From: Allacma fusca
Lineage: Eukaryota > Arthropoda > Collembola > Symphypleona > Sminthuridae
Reading direction: 5' to 3'
DNA: 64,000 nt
NCBI GenBank assembly: GCA_947179485.1
Contig: OX359246.1
Coordinates: 46,851,632 to 46,915,631 of the forward strand
Shown piece after piece: positions 1-12,323 of this stretch. Below the pieces are notes generated by a model. That model worked only from the letters and a program-made list of their open reading frames with translations, searched no databases and was not told the origin of the DNA. The position numbers were made by a program, and so were the translations under genes. Numbering within the stretch: the stretch's first letter is position 1; every line of letters begins with the position of its first letter.

Positions 1-21
1 TCAAATCTTGTGTATTACAAT

Positions 22-1163
22 CAGACCTGCGTTCGGGTCAAATATTTTGAGGATCCGAACTTGAACTTGACCTGCACTTGAACTTCCAAGTAGATATTCG
101 TCAGTACCCGAACTTGGCGTTTCGGTTCACAGGAATTACTTGCCATACCAAGTCATATCTTGCAAGTAATTTTTCCTAAACCCGAACTTGATCTGATACT
201 TGAATGTCGGGTCCATAAATCTTGAGAACCGAACTTGGAATTGACTTGAACCCGAACTTGGATTTCAAGTAATTACTTGAATCTTGCAACTTTGTAGTAT
301 GAAGTCGCAAAACCATTCCAACGGGTGGAGCTAAGATTTTCAATTTCCATCGTCTCTATTAAATTCAGATTCGGGTTCACTCATGGTTTTTTCCTAGTGT
401 TACAGTCTCACCTGACAATTTACTTCAACAGTTTTTCAAAAAAGACGAAAAATTAGAAGAATAGTTTTAAGCACGACGATTTACAGAATACACAAAAGTC
501 ACTGCAAATGAAAGTGAGCTCCAGCTTCTGTGCATGTCTCTGCAGGCATGGTTTCTAGTAGGGATGCCAATGGTCTGGTCCGGACCATTTATAATGGTGC
601 ATTATTGGTCTGGTCCGGTCTGATACAACACTTGGACCACACCAGATACAATTGGTCCAGCTTCAGGACCAGACCAGACCTGATCACAGGATCATGGTCT
701 CAAACGTACGCAAAATAAAAATCTATGAGTTAACGAAATCCCATTGAACAAGTTAAAACTGACATTTCTGGAGATAAAAGAAGAATTTGACGGGATAAAA
801 TTAATAATGATAATCACTAGTTTCTAGAATGCGTGTTACAGAAGTGCGAACAACCAATGGCGAAGGACGCACAAAGGAATCAAACGTTGGAACTAAGATA
901 CTTGAATCGGTACTTGAAAGTTCAAGTTCGGGTTCAAGTAAAATCCATGCCTAGATCCGAACTTGAACTTGATCCTTAGTGCAAGTCAATTCTGTGGGCT
1001 TGCACTTGGACCAGAACCGACTTGAAGTTCCAAGTTCGGATCCAGCAAATACTTGAACTTGACCCGATTCAACCAAGTAGAAACGCTCATGATCCCGAAC
1101 TTGCCCCGAACTTGACCTGACTTGATACTTGTCAAGTACTACTTGAACTTGAGCGCAGCTCTG
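22..1163. mobile_element. hAT-like non-autonomous element built from CCGAACTTGA-type repeats
   Basis: The element is bounded by an exact 8-bp target-site duplication, ATTACAAT, at 14-21 and 1164-1171. The terminal inverted repeats are imperfect: CAGACCTGCGTTCGGGTCAA on the left against CAGAGCTGCGCTCAA read inward from the right. Both arms (about 22-300 and 900-1163) are filled with degenerate copies of motifs such as CCGAACTTGAC and CAAGTTCGGG. The middle is not repetitive and appears to hold a second, nested element (559-819). An 8-bp duplication is typical of hAT transposons. No transposase coding was seen, so mobilisation would be in trans. Confidence 0.8.
559..819. mobile_element. tentative nested hAT-like element with GGTCTGGTCC repeats
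   Basis: An exact 8-bp direct repeat, GTTTCTAG, lies at 551-558 and 820-827. The interval starts TAGGGATGCC and its complement from the other end starts TAGTGATTAT, so terminal symmetry is weak beyond TA. The left half is dense in GGTCTGGTCCGGACC-like quasi-palindromes. It sits inside the element at 22-1163. The direct repeat is good evidence; the poor inverted repeat keeps this tentative. Confidence 0.5.
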
Positions 1164-1171
1164 ATTACAAT

Positions 1172-1974
1172 ACAATTCATTCTTCGATTGTTTGGATAAC
1201 ACACCAAACAAACTTTGAAGGTGTGTTGTTTATAATGCATACAAGTGTATAATGAGTTTCAGAAGAATTCATTTTAAGTGCATGTATTCGTGAGATTGTG
1301 ACAATTATTTTGGAAGGAGCCATTCTTCTGTAAATATTCTAAATTGTTGATTTAATCATGTAATAAAAGTGAATTCAATTCCAAAATTATTTGTATTATT
1401 TAATTTCCAATTATTGTATCTTTATAGTTGCATAGTATTTTAACTTGGATAATTGTTAGAATAAATGTCTACCGCCATGCGGTAGAGATGTAAAATAAGA
1501 ATCATTATCATTGGGTGGAAACACAGGTCAAAATTACCCCGCGCTCAGAAAGTATCTCTGTTATCATTATGAGTACATAATTTTTATTCAATTTTGAAAA
1601 TTTGATGTTTTCGTTATGAATAACACCCCACAGCATGTACCACTGAAGTCATTCTGGATTTATTATGTTCTTACAGTGCTAGCTTGGTCGTAAAACTCGT
1701 GGGGGGGGGCCAACGCTAGGTCACCAGGGCAAAGTCCCTTGGTATATGCGTAAACGTTTGTAAATTTCAAGGGAACTTACAATTAGGAAAATAGAGCTTT
1801 GACATTACATGTAGTGGGGCTTCACAGCCTAAGTGACTTTAACATGTGGTGCTGATCACTGAATATTTTTAAGAATAATTCGTATAAAAGAATCATTTAT
1901 TTTATTCTTACAATTTACAACCTGTAACAAATACATAAGATCTGGTAGGTAAGTTTCTTTTTGTAATATAATAG
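1172..1974. other. intergenic, no gene seen
   Basis: AT-rich sequence with a run of nine G at about 1701-1709. From about 1866 it matches the 3' flank of the degenerate transporter copy (about 8580), so the transporter duplication extends at least 110 bp past the stop codon. No coding signal was found. Confidence 0.5.
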
Positions 1975-4715
1975 CTAAACATCCTTCCTACTGTCCAACT
2001 TCAAAATATTATTATCAGCCACCACAGAAGTTAATGGGATATTTATATTTCGGTTATCAACACCCATTTTCATTATCTCCTCGCTCAAATCTGGAGAAAG
2101 CACTTCAGAATCATGATCTAGACTGGAACTCAACGCTTGCAATCGTAAACTCCAGCGGGAGGATTTCCTGGAAGTAAGATCTCTTCTTGTCAACTTTCTT
2201 TTAGGTTTGTGACACAATAGGAAATACATTACGATGATGATTCCCTGTTTATACAAAAAAAAAGGTTTAACTATATTAGCTCAATTAGAAATAAATTTAT
2301 TACAAAAAGAAATTCCGCCACTGCAATGCTTCAAAATTGTCTCAACAAGTATTCCACTTACGTATACAATCATTAAAGTTCCGTAAACGGCAGAAGTGTA
2401 AGCGTAGCCAATGCCCTCTACTAAAAACCCAGCCGCAAAATTTCCAATAACGGCCCTATTCAAATATTTTTAAAAAGGTTTCGCCTATTTTAAAAACTGT
2501 TGGTACAGAAATCTTTTAAAAAAAATTATTATCCCAAAATTCGTAATTACCCAATATTAAAACAAGTGGATATCATACTAGAAACAATGGCGTATGTTGC
2601 AAGTCCGTCCTGATGGCCAGCTTCACTGAAAATAAAAACTTGATTATGTTATATATTGTAGCACGTTTATATAATTAAAACAAATAAAAACATGGTGTAT
2701 ACTCATTGTTAGTTTCGTTTTACAATCACATAAAACATTCCTGAAACTTTTTCGTGTAGATGCTTCAGGACTTGTACTGTCAGATTTGGTCAATTATTTT
2801 TATTTACATTGTATGCAGTAGACAAGCTTCAGTGGCAGGAACATTTACACCAGCAAGGCAGGTCCTAATGACAGCCAGGCAGATAGCATTCAACCAAACG
2901 GTGCTGAATTGGAGGTACAAAGTCATTCAATAAATCCTATTTGGACACATTTCCATTCACCTGACAAATGCAAGTGACGTGTAATAATTAAACTTGCTCA
3001 ACACTCTCACGTACTTCCCCAGTCCAAAAATTGGTAATGGCCCGAGAAAGTAGAAAGTAGCTCCTCCAACGACCAAACATGACACCATGAGTTTCCAAGG
3101 TCTCTGCATTTTGTCAGCTATGAAGCCCCACACAGGGCTTGATAATCCGTATGCAACTACAGTGATTTGAAACATAGCCGCCGTTTGATTGCTTGAAAGT
3201 TTTAGCTAGAAAGTTGATTTAAAACAATTCGTTTAGAAGATTATTCCAAATGAATTCCAGAGCAAACAAATTAGTGTCAGGAAATATAGAAGGAGTCCTG
3301 CATTCACAGCAATACCGGAGCTAGATGTCGCTCTAAAGTGGAGTCCATAAATGCCCAGCAAATATCAGTTGTCAAAACACACATGGATATGAGCATGGCC
3401 CCTGGTATCTTCAGCAGGTGCCATGGCTTGATGTTATTTTCTTGTGGAGTCACATATTCAGTATTTTCCACTTTTTTACTTTTTGGAAGCTCCTGATCAA
3501 CCTCGGGATTTTCTGATGTGGAAATATCCGGTTCTTCATCCGACGGAAGCAAATACATATGGAGAAAAATTGACAGGATTTCTATGACTCCGAAGACAAC
3601 GAAAGGTAGCATGAATCCTCCTAACTATAAGAACAAGATGAACTGCGGTTAAAGAAATGTTAGTGTGAATTACCACAATGATCATGAAATTATTAAAGAT
3701 TAAAAAATATCGTCAAAATTTTAATTCAGGGTCTGTTTGATACTAGTAAAGAGCATTACGCCATGTAGAAATCCTCCTAAAGCAAGTGCTACAAATTCCG
3801 CAATTGAAATGTACAGTTCCATTGTTCCCTAACAAATCACAAAAAAAATTTATTGTGAATGGGTTCTATCATTCGTAAAGCATTATTTCCTTTAAATATC
3901 TCAGCAATGGTAAAATGTTAAATTTTGCAAAAAATAAGGACTCACAATTGTTAGATTTAAATTCTCAGGAAATAATTTAACAGCATAAGTGAGAGCAGTA
4001 GTGAAAATAACCGAGCCACCCAGGTTAGTCATTATGAGGCACACAAAAGACCCTACAATAAACCACAATCTGGACGGAGAATATTGTAGAAGACTACGCT
4101 CGGCAAATAAAAGAATGCAAGAATTACAATTATTTAATTGAGTAAATATAATCTGTAATTTTCGAAAAAATTTAAGTTTAGCCTTTACCCGAGAAAGATG
4201 CTAAATATCGCATTTGTACCGACTCCTGTTATGAAGCAGATTTTTGGACCAAACGCTGCAATCTGCAAAATTCAAATTAAAGTATGTGCCACATTTTATG
4301 ACCATGTGCCATGGACCGTGAATTATTTTTTACAATATTATTATAGACAATAAAATTGCCCATTTAGTTAATTTGGATGATCACAAAAATTAAATAACAG
4401 CATCGGACTCAACTCACAGCCATTCCTATTAACGGTCCGAACACAACGCTCACGGCTTCCCGTACTGAATACATGATTCCTATTAAAATTGCTGTGACTT
4501 CATATTTTTCTCCCTGGAAACCCATCAAGATTAGTAAACAAAAATTGGGAATTCCTCAAAATAGTACAAATAGGGACACTTTACTCTACCTCAGCAGGAA
4601 AGAACGGTGAAATAAGTACAGGAGGCGCGACCATTGCAAAGTATCCTCCGAACAGAGCCAAGAACACGAGCTTTTGTTCCCGGCTTAAATTTCGGAGCAT
4701 GTCCATACAAGCCAT
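1975..4715 (-). CDS. SLC18B1-like MFS transporter (gene A), 11 exons
   Basis: Predicted major-facilitator transporter of the SLC18B1 (vesicular amine/polyamine-type) group, an integral membrane exporter or antiporter. Exons in transcript order: 4590-4715, 4418-4513, 4189-4262, 3946-4093, 3760-3828, 3316-3624, 3015-3205, 2808-2903, 2551-2625, 2362-2455, 1975-2244. All junctions have GT/AG and compatible phases; the total is 1548 nt, or 515 residues. The start gives MACMDMLRNLSREQKLVF, then a first membrane segment ending SPFFPAE, where the family has PFFP(K/A)E. Other family-like stretches are FGPLIGMA, LPSDEE before a long cytoplasmic loop, SPVWGFIADK and FFLGPLPIFG-like residues. The C-terminus is polar and serine-rich. 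The substrate cannot be assigned. It is the founder type of the neighbouring duplicated copies. Confidence 0.85.
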
Positions 4716-5860
4716 TTTAACTCAACGATTGACTCTGAGAGTTCTGTAAAAAACCAGAATTTTTCACATTTATTTATTCCTGCAATTATCTGTGGCAATT
4801 AGATCCACGCACTTGTTTGAATTACCTTTCCTAGAGAGTGTAATGGCTTGGTGAACAAAAGTGTGACACTTTTGTATGCGATAAGCCTAAAATGTCAGTG
4901 TAAACAGTCACATAATCGTGTCCATATGAAGCCCTGCAAAGTTCTGTAACTTGCTGATTGGAAGTTAGTACCAAAGTAACAAGAGTGGAGAAATATCTGC
5001 GTAACTCCACATCCCTCACTGATGTGAGATTCATTCACGCAGCTGATAAATAGTGGATCCTGTATATTTGTATGAAGTCTGAGGAAGTATAGCAGCAGCT
5101 CAGACCATTTGCGTTATAAACAAGTGCAAATATTTTACAAAAAAATGCATTGCCCCGTGATGAAACTTGTTTGAATGGGCTAGATCCATACAAGCACTCC
5201 TTAGCTTAAAATAAAGTTACAATTAGTTACTACTGTAAGTACATACATACTGGTGTACTGTGGCATATATATCGGTGTGATGATCTTACACAAAGGAAAC
5301 TGTCATTACATCATTGAATGGTTGTATCCACACGTTTTAACCTGGAAAGGCTAATTTAATTGCTAGTACAAGGAGGAAAAATATGATTTTATGAAAAGGA
5401 AATGTATTATATTATTATTATTATCTGTATTAAATGTTGGAAGAAACACTGCTGGAAAAAATTCAGATACCAGGATCCAGGATGCAAAAAATGAAAATTA
5501 CAGAGAATAAATAAATGAAATTGAATTGCAAGCAGGTTGGTTGATGGTGATTTCACAGCAAATAGGAGCAAGCAATAACTGGAAGAACGGATGCTCAAAA
5601 TTAAACCATTACATCTTTTTCATCCTTGATAATGCTTCCCGTACTTACAGAGTTTTCTTGTTGAGACTAATTCGATCTATTGTTACTTTTTATGTTGCTA
5701 TAACCGATGACTTTATTGAAACTCCTTATTTAGATGAGATTGAATTTGTACATACAAGTTGTAACAATCTGTGAAGATATAGTTAGATATTTGTACAAGT
5801 GAAGAAATGTATGTAATTATGTAACTAAAGGTTATGCGTTTAACACTTCGTATTGGAGCA
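4716..5860. other. upstream region of gene A, repeated elsewhere in the cluster
   Basis: No gene was seen. About 4970-5170 recurs at about 10020-10260 and 21270-21480, each with the same CTCACTGATGTGAGATTCAT-type core. It is therefore the transporter 5' flank carried along in each duplication. It may hold the promoter, but no TATA box can be placed confidently. Confidence 0.5.
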
Positions 5861-6480
5861 AGCTGTGAAATTTTTAGGTCACGGAGTCATAAGTCAAATT
5901 TAGTAGAGAATGGTCATCATTTGTCATTCGCCCGTTGAAACTCAATTTTTACATAATACTTACGCATGTCACGGTTAATAATAATTTCTCTCAGTAATAC
6001 TTAAATACTTATTGTCGCTTGTGCTTCCAAAATAAAGTGTCATAATAGTTTTATCTACTGTAGGAAGTTTCTGCATTTTACAGCCGTCCCAATTTTCCAG
6101 TCATACAAATATTACTTATATGATCATTTTCATCTGAACCTACGGCATGTAACGATTGTAGGATAAATTGAGTTTATCGTGGTGCTAACATAATTGTGAG
6201 TGTATTAACTAGATGGATGATGAGAACTGACTCTGGAAATTCCGTTGACACTGGGGAAGCAGGGAGTCAAATTATTTTATGTAACTGAGATACTTAAACC
6301 TCATTTCAAGGTTCCCTCGCAAAAAATTCGACACTGACTCAAAAGTGCAAGCAAATTGACCGTCTTCGCAGCAAAGCAAGCCGATTTGTTCGGCTGCCCA
6401 CTTTGAAGTATCACGTCCGTGAGTGCGTGACTTGCCAATCCTTTATGGGTCTGAATTGAAGGTCACTATGTCTATGTTAT
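5860..6480. repeat. duplicated spacer, copy 1 of 3
   Basis: About 600 bp, beginning at GCAAGCTGTGAAATTTTTAG and running past GCCGATTTGTTCGGCTGCCC. It recurs at about 10680-11290 and 22710-23310 with few substitutions. It marks the start of the segmental duplication unit. No coding frame is conserved among the three copies. Confidence 0.85.
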
Positions 6481-8028
6481 AGGGTTCAAATATTGCCATA
6501 ATATTAATTTATGGCAAAAACTTCAAACCGAAATGTCTCCTGTAAAATTTGCCGTTCGCAGAAAATTAGGAAAAGTAACTTAAAAATCGATTTGATAGAA
6601 ACTAGCTGGTACTCTGGGGCGTGTGGAAGTCAATCATTTTTTTTAATAATTTAAAGCAAAAATATTTTAAAAGCTGGAAAGAGGGACAATTTTTCCTTTA
6701 ATTTCCTTTTTTCTCCTTATTCCGATTCGACACTCTATCAATGATTTTATGAGGATCATTAAAATTTGTATATTTTGTCCATCACTCATTGTTATTCTCA
6801 CATCTTTATTCAACCTTGAGCCAAACCGCCAATCGTAAACCTGACACTGCAACTGGAGCATCAAACTACGAACCACATCTTCTCAAAACAGATCCAGGCC
6901 GCTAGGAAAAATTAAAGGAATTGAAAGCATTTTGTTCTCATGGTTCAGCTCAAAAAATTCTCAAATGCTGTAATAATATTATTGAAATCAATATTTTTCC
7001 ACCATTTTCTTTTGCCCTGCAGTCCTTAACATCTACAAATGATCCTTTTATATAGCCACCAAAATAATAATATTAATTATTATTATTTGGCAACCAGGAC
7101 TGAATTTAAGAAGTGCATTGAGTTGCATGGCTTTAAATTCTATCTATCCACTTTTCCTTACAAACGAGCAGTAACACCACAATAAAAACAATATGTACTT
7201 TTAGCTTTCCTTCGCTCGTAAATAAACTCACCATTTCAAAAAGTACGGAGAGTTGGAAAGCTCCCACAATGAGGGACAAAAATAGCACACAATTCAACAG
7301 AGCTTCCACACAAAACAAATTTACTACGGTGAACTTCGCGAAACCCACGCTTTGGAACGTCATGAAAGCGTTAATAAAGCATTGTTGAGTGGAAGCTCAA
7401 TCTCTTTATTAGAGGAAAGAAGGAGATAATGTGAGATGTAGGGTGGCGACAGCTACGTCCATAACATTATAGTAGGATGTGTGTGAGGCCTGAACACATA
7501 GGACATGTGTGTTATTAGCAATTCCATTGAATGCGTATTAATGCCATTGATTACCTTTGTTTGAATTTAAAAATTTCAGGTCTTGAACATCAGTAGATTT
7601 CATCTAAATATGAATTCAGCCTTACTATTGACACAAGTAGTAGCCATAAAATGTCATTGAAATCCGTGAGATATTATCCAGAAGGTCAAACAGACATACG
7701 GATGTACTGACAGGGGTATCTTACTAGGGGCTTAATTCCCTCTTTTAACCGTTCTAAAATTCAAAAGATCATCAATCTAGTTCCGCTGATCATTTTGGAT
7801 ATGCAGGTAGGTACAGCATCTGCTGAATCATCCGCTGTAAGTAATGAGATAGAGCTCCAGATCTGAGAGAGGAACAACTCGTAACCGCGACCTACGGATC
7901 AAATAAAAAGTGAGGGCCTCAGTGGGAAGTTTGCCAAGGTTGTCGAACCATGGCTTTTTATGTAATGCCAAGTAGTCATATGAAACTAGTACTTATACTT
8001 AATTATTATAATAATTATGTCTTTACAG
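6481..8028. other. intergenic, no gene seen
   Basis: AT-rich with scattered ATT/AAT runs. Parts of 6640-6900 resemble 11480-11640 and 23460-23630 in the later copies. The longer open frames here have no recognisable product and are not conserved in those copies. Confidence 0.4.
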
Positions 8029-8365
8029 CAGGGACGGGAAGGGGCATGAATACGAATACTTTTTTAAAACTTGAGATACGAAGGAAATACTTGACAAAGA
8101 GCTTTGTACGGTCGAAACAAATTTACAATTCTTGATATTTTTTTTCGGATACTAATTCCGATTCCGATTCCAATACTTTTCTTTAAACCCATTTTGTTGG
8201 TATTGTAAGTATCGAATTTCAAAAATTCTTTGTAAATTCCGATTCTACTATTATTGATCCATTTGTCTATACTTACAACTAATCAATGCAACTGTCCATT
8301 TACAAACAATCGAGGTACAAAGTTTTCGGGGCACTGTGAAATTCGGATTCCGATTCCCGTCCCTG
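8029..8365. mobile_element. short hAT-like element with GAATTCCGATT-type repeats
   Basis: Exact 8-bp target-site duplication CTTTACAG at 8021-8028 and 8366-8373. Terminal inverted repeats CAGGGACGGGAA / TTCCCGTCCCTG (12 bp, exact). At 337 bp this is the smallest clear member here. The ends carry degenerate ATTCCGATTCC/GAATACGAATAC repeats. It shares its terminal repeat with the larger element at 46062-47011, which keeps a hAT transposase remnant, so the two belong to one family. Confidence 0.9.
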
Positions 8366-8689
8366 CTTTACAGATTATATTATTTGCTATAATTGTAAGT
8401 TACATCAACTAGACATCACAGGCATTTTAAATGACCTTTCGAAAATAAATACTCATCATGTTAAGTAAATTATTCTGTAATTTTTAATAATGTTATACTC
8501 GGCCCATATAATGAATGTACTTCAAAATATCACTGCGCGTACAGTTTTCGCAGCTTGTGTCATAGCCATGTAATAGGGATTTTTAAGAATAATTCGTATA
8601 AAAGAAGGATTTATTCTTGCAATTATTTGTAACCTGTAATAAATAAGATGTGGTAGGTAAGTTTATTTTCGTTTTAGTAGCTAAATATC

Positions 8690-9990
8690 TTTTCTATTTT
8701 TCGTATTACAAATTTTATTACCAGTCATAATTAAAAATAATAATTGAATATTTAAATTGATTTTTTCGCTCCAATCTGGAGATCGACGCTTGCAACCATA
8801 ATCTGTGGCGGGAGGATTTCCTAGAAGTAAGATCTTTTCTTGTCAACTTGTTTTAGGTTTGTGTCACAATGGGAAATATATCACAACGATGAATCCCTGT
8901 TTATGTAAATATAATTATTACAAAAATATCCTTTAATTTTTAATCAATTAGAAATAAATTGTATACAAAAATAAATCCACCACTGTAAATGCTTCCAAGT
9001 TGTCTAAACGATTATTCCACTCACGTAATTATGCAATACATACTGTAATGGTTCCGTAAACTGCAGATGTATAAACGAAGCCAATACCTTTCACTAGAAA
9101 CCCGGCGGAAAATTGCCGGTGTCGGTCCTATTCAAATATGGTATATAGTCTCACCCATCTAATTTTAAGATTATTGATAATGTTAATAAATCTTTAAAAG
9201 TTGATTATTCTAAAAATCATGCTTACCCGAACTCAAAACAAGTCGATATCAAATTAAAAACTTTTGCGTACGTAGCGAAGTTCATACTGATGACCAGCTT
9301 CACTAAAAATAAAACGTTGATTACGTTCGTAGGCAAATATTTTGTAATATAATAGTTTTTGCCTTTCTCTGTATAGCTGACAAAGGGATAAGATGAAAAA
9401 CCCAGTCGATTATTTTTATGTACGTTGTAAGTAGCAGAAATCTTTACACCAGCAAAACAGGTCGTGACGATAACCAGGCAGATAGCAGTCAACCGAATTG
9501 TGCTGAATTGGAGAAATCAAATCATTTAACAAATTCCAGTTTGAAACACACACAAGTTTTAGCTAAAAAATGGAATAATTAAAATAATTGGTAGTTCATC
9601 CACTGAAATAATACTTTCTTTTAGAAATTAACCTCAATTGAAATCCCCAGCAAACAAATTATAGTCTGGAAATATGGAAGTATTCCTCCACTCAAATCAA
9701 TACCGAAGCTAGATGTCGCTCTAAAGTGGAGTCCATAAATGCCCAGCAAATATCAGTTGTCGAAACACACATGGATATGAGCATGGCCCCTGGTGTCTTA
9801 AGCAGGTACCATGGCTTGATGTTATTTTCTGGTAGAGTCACACTCAGTATTTTCCACTGTTTGACTTGTTGAAAGCTCCTGATCAACCTCGGGTTTTTCT
9901 GTTGTGGAAATATCCTGTTCTTCATCCGACGGAAGTAAATATGTACATGTGAAGGAATATTGAAAATAATTCTACAACTCCCAAGGTGAC
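8690..9990 (-). pseudogene. degenerate copy of transporter gene A
   Basis: Minus-strand remnants line up with gene A. The last exon lies at about 8690-8905, exon 10 at about 9030-9130, exon 9 at about 9230-9305, exon 8 at about 9410-9510 and exon 6 at about 9715-9990. The exon 6 relic still reads through WAFMDSTLERHL, identical to gene A there. Exons 1-5 and 7 are missing: exon 7 survives only as a few bases near 9550, and after exon 6 the sequence jumps directly to the gene A upstream flank at about 10020. Reading frames are interrupted in several relics. It is very unlikely to make a transporter. Confidence 0.85.
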
Positions 9991-10260
9991 GAAAGGCAGT
10001 TTAAATCAGCTGAATTTAAGGTAGTACCAAAGTAATAACAGCACAAAAATATTTTCGTAGCTCCACGTAACTCACTGATGTGAGATTCATTTACGGAGCT
10101 GATAAATACTAGTGAGTGAATCCTGTGTGCTTGAATGAAGTCTGAAGGAGTAAAGCAGCTCAGACAATTTGCGGTGTAAACAAGTGTCATTTGAAGAAAA
10201 ACCTTTGCCTCGTGAAGAAGCTGTTTTCTTGTTGGCATGGGTTGCGTGGTTCCTGTTTAA

Positions 10261-12323
10261 TTCATGATTCTGAAATACGGTACATTGTCTATATACGAGC
10301 GTTCCTTAATAGAGAGCCAAGACTTAGTTATTAATGTGTGAACTGATTTTAGATTTTACTGTAGTTGTAGGAGTCATATTCAAATTCATTAGTAAATAGG
10401 AATAAGCAATAATTGGAATAATGGATGTTCAAAATTAAACCATTACGTCTGTTCGTTGCCACAAATACAGCGTTTTCTGGTTGAGACTAATTCGATCTAT
10501 TGTTACTTTTTATGTTGCTTTAACCTACGACTTTATTAAAACTCCTTATTCAGATGAAATTAAATTTGTACATTTACACAAGGTATAATAAACGGTGAAA
10601 ATAGAGTTAGATATTTGTACAAGTGAAAAAATATATGTAATTATGTAACTAAAGGTTACGCACTTAACACTTCTTATTGGAGCAAGCTGTGAAATTTTTA
10701 GGTCACGGAGTCATAAGTCAAATTTAGCTGAGAATGGTCATCATTTGTCATTCGCCCGTTGAAACTCAATTTTTACATAATACTTACGCATGTCACGGTT
10801 AATAATAATTCCTACCACTAAACCTTACTTAGTTTTTATTTTGCTTGTGCTTCCAAAATAAAATGTCATAATAGTTTTATCTACTGTAGGAATCTTCTCC
10901 CTTTTACGACCGTTCCCATTTTTCTGTCATACAAATATTACTTATATGATCATTTTCATCTGAACTTACGGCGTGGAACGATTGTACGATAAATTGGATT
11001 CATCATGGTGCTAACATAAGTGTGAGAATAATAACTAGCTGAATGATGAGAACTGACTCTGGAAATTCCATTGAGACTGGTGAAGCAGGGAGTCGAATTA
11101 TTTTATGTAATTGAGATACTTAAACCTCATTTCAAGGTTTCTTCGCAAAAAAATCGACACTGACTCAAAAGTGCAAGCAAATTGATCGTCTTTGCAGCAA
11201 CCCAAGCCGATTTGTTCGGCTGCCCACTTTGAAGTATCACGTCCGTGAGTGCGTGACTTGTCAATCTTTTATGGGTCCGAATTGGAGGTCATATTTTAGG
11301 TTTCAAAGAACGTCACTAAATTAATTTGGGGTGCATGTTACTTCAGAAATAAGCCAGCATGTTCCCCGTAAACAATAATTGACGAATCGCAGAAAACTAA
11401 GACGACATGCAAATTATGTTTGAGTTAATTATTAGAAACTAGCAGATCAACTGCGAGGTACTGAAGGCGATAATTATTATTATTTTTTGAGAATGTAACG
11501 CATTTTTTTTTAAAGCTAGAAATAAAAGCGATTTTCCAATATCCATTTTTTCTCTTCATTTCAGGTTGCAAATCCATTATCAGCATAAATAATACGAGGA
11601 TCATTAAAATTCCCACATATGTCCTGTTCATGAATCATAACTTTCCTCCTTCATCTACAGTAGTCCGGCAGGAGTCAAAGCTATCCACTAATCGTAATCA
11701 TGACATTGCCACTGGTTGATGTCAGAATATATGAATCGTATAGCACTGTAGGAATTATATGCATATTGTTTGTTGCATTCGGTCGTAAATAATTTATAAA
11801 TCGCCTTACAAAATTTGGGTTTCCGAAATTAAACATGGCAGGATAGTAAGTTCGTCACATTTCCTGAAATTCTTACAACCAGGCCAGTGTTTATGCAATC
11901 AAAAGATGACCAAACAATTTCAGGAAAAAAATCCACAAGTTTATAGATATTCATTGAAAGTGAACGGATGTGCAAAGAGCAAGCAGAAAAGCCAAAAACA
12001 TTTGAGAGGAATTCTCATTTGCAACTGATAGATACATGTATATTTTTTCAAGTAGATCCTTTTAAGTTTGAGTTTCTTTCTATAAAATAAAAATTGCAAG
12101 CCAGAAGGTCAAAAAACATGTTTACCCTCCTAGAACCTTCGTTCAATTTAGTGCAATTATTTGGCACACCAGTTTTATTGTCCGGAAAGTGGCTAAAGAA
12201 TTCATTCACTGCTCATAGATTATATTTAACAAGGAAACGATCTACAAAAGGTCTATATCTATAGGGAAATTAGAAAGTATTACAATGAACCCATTGAAGT
12301 GGTGAACCAATTCCTAAACAGCT
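10261..12323. other. spacer within first unit, no gene seen
   Basis: Includes duplicated spacer copy 2 (about 10680-11290) and about 1 kb (11300-12320) that aligns with about 23320-24300. Short open frames are not conserved between the two copies, so they are unlikely to be genes. Confidence 0.6.

Noticed and set aside
951..1211. Open frame across the repeat-rich right arm of the first element
   Set aside because: Its sequence is a translation of the low-complexity repeat; no independent coding evidence.
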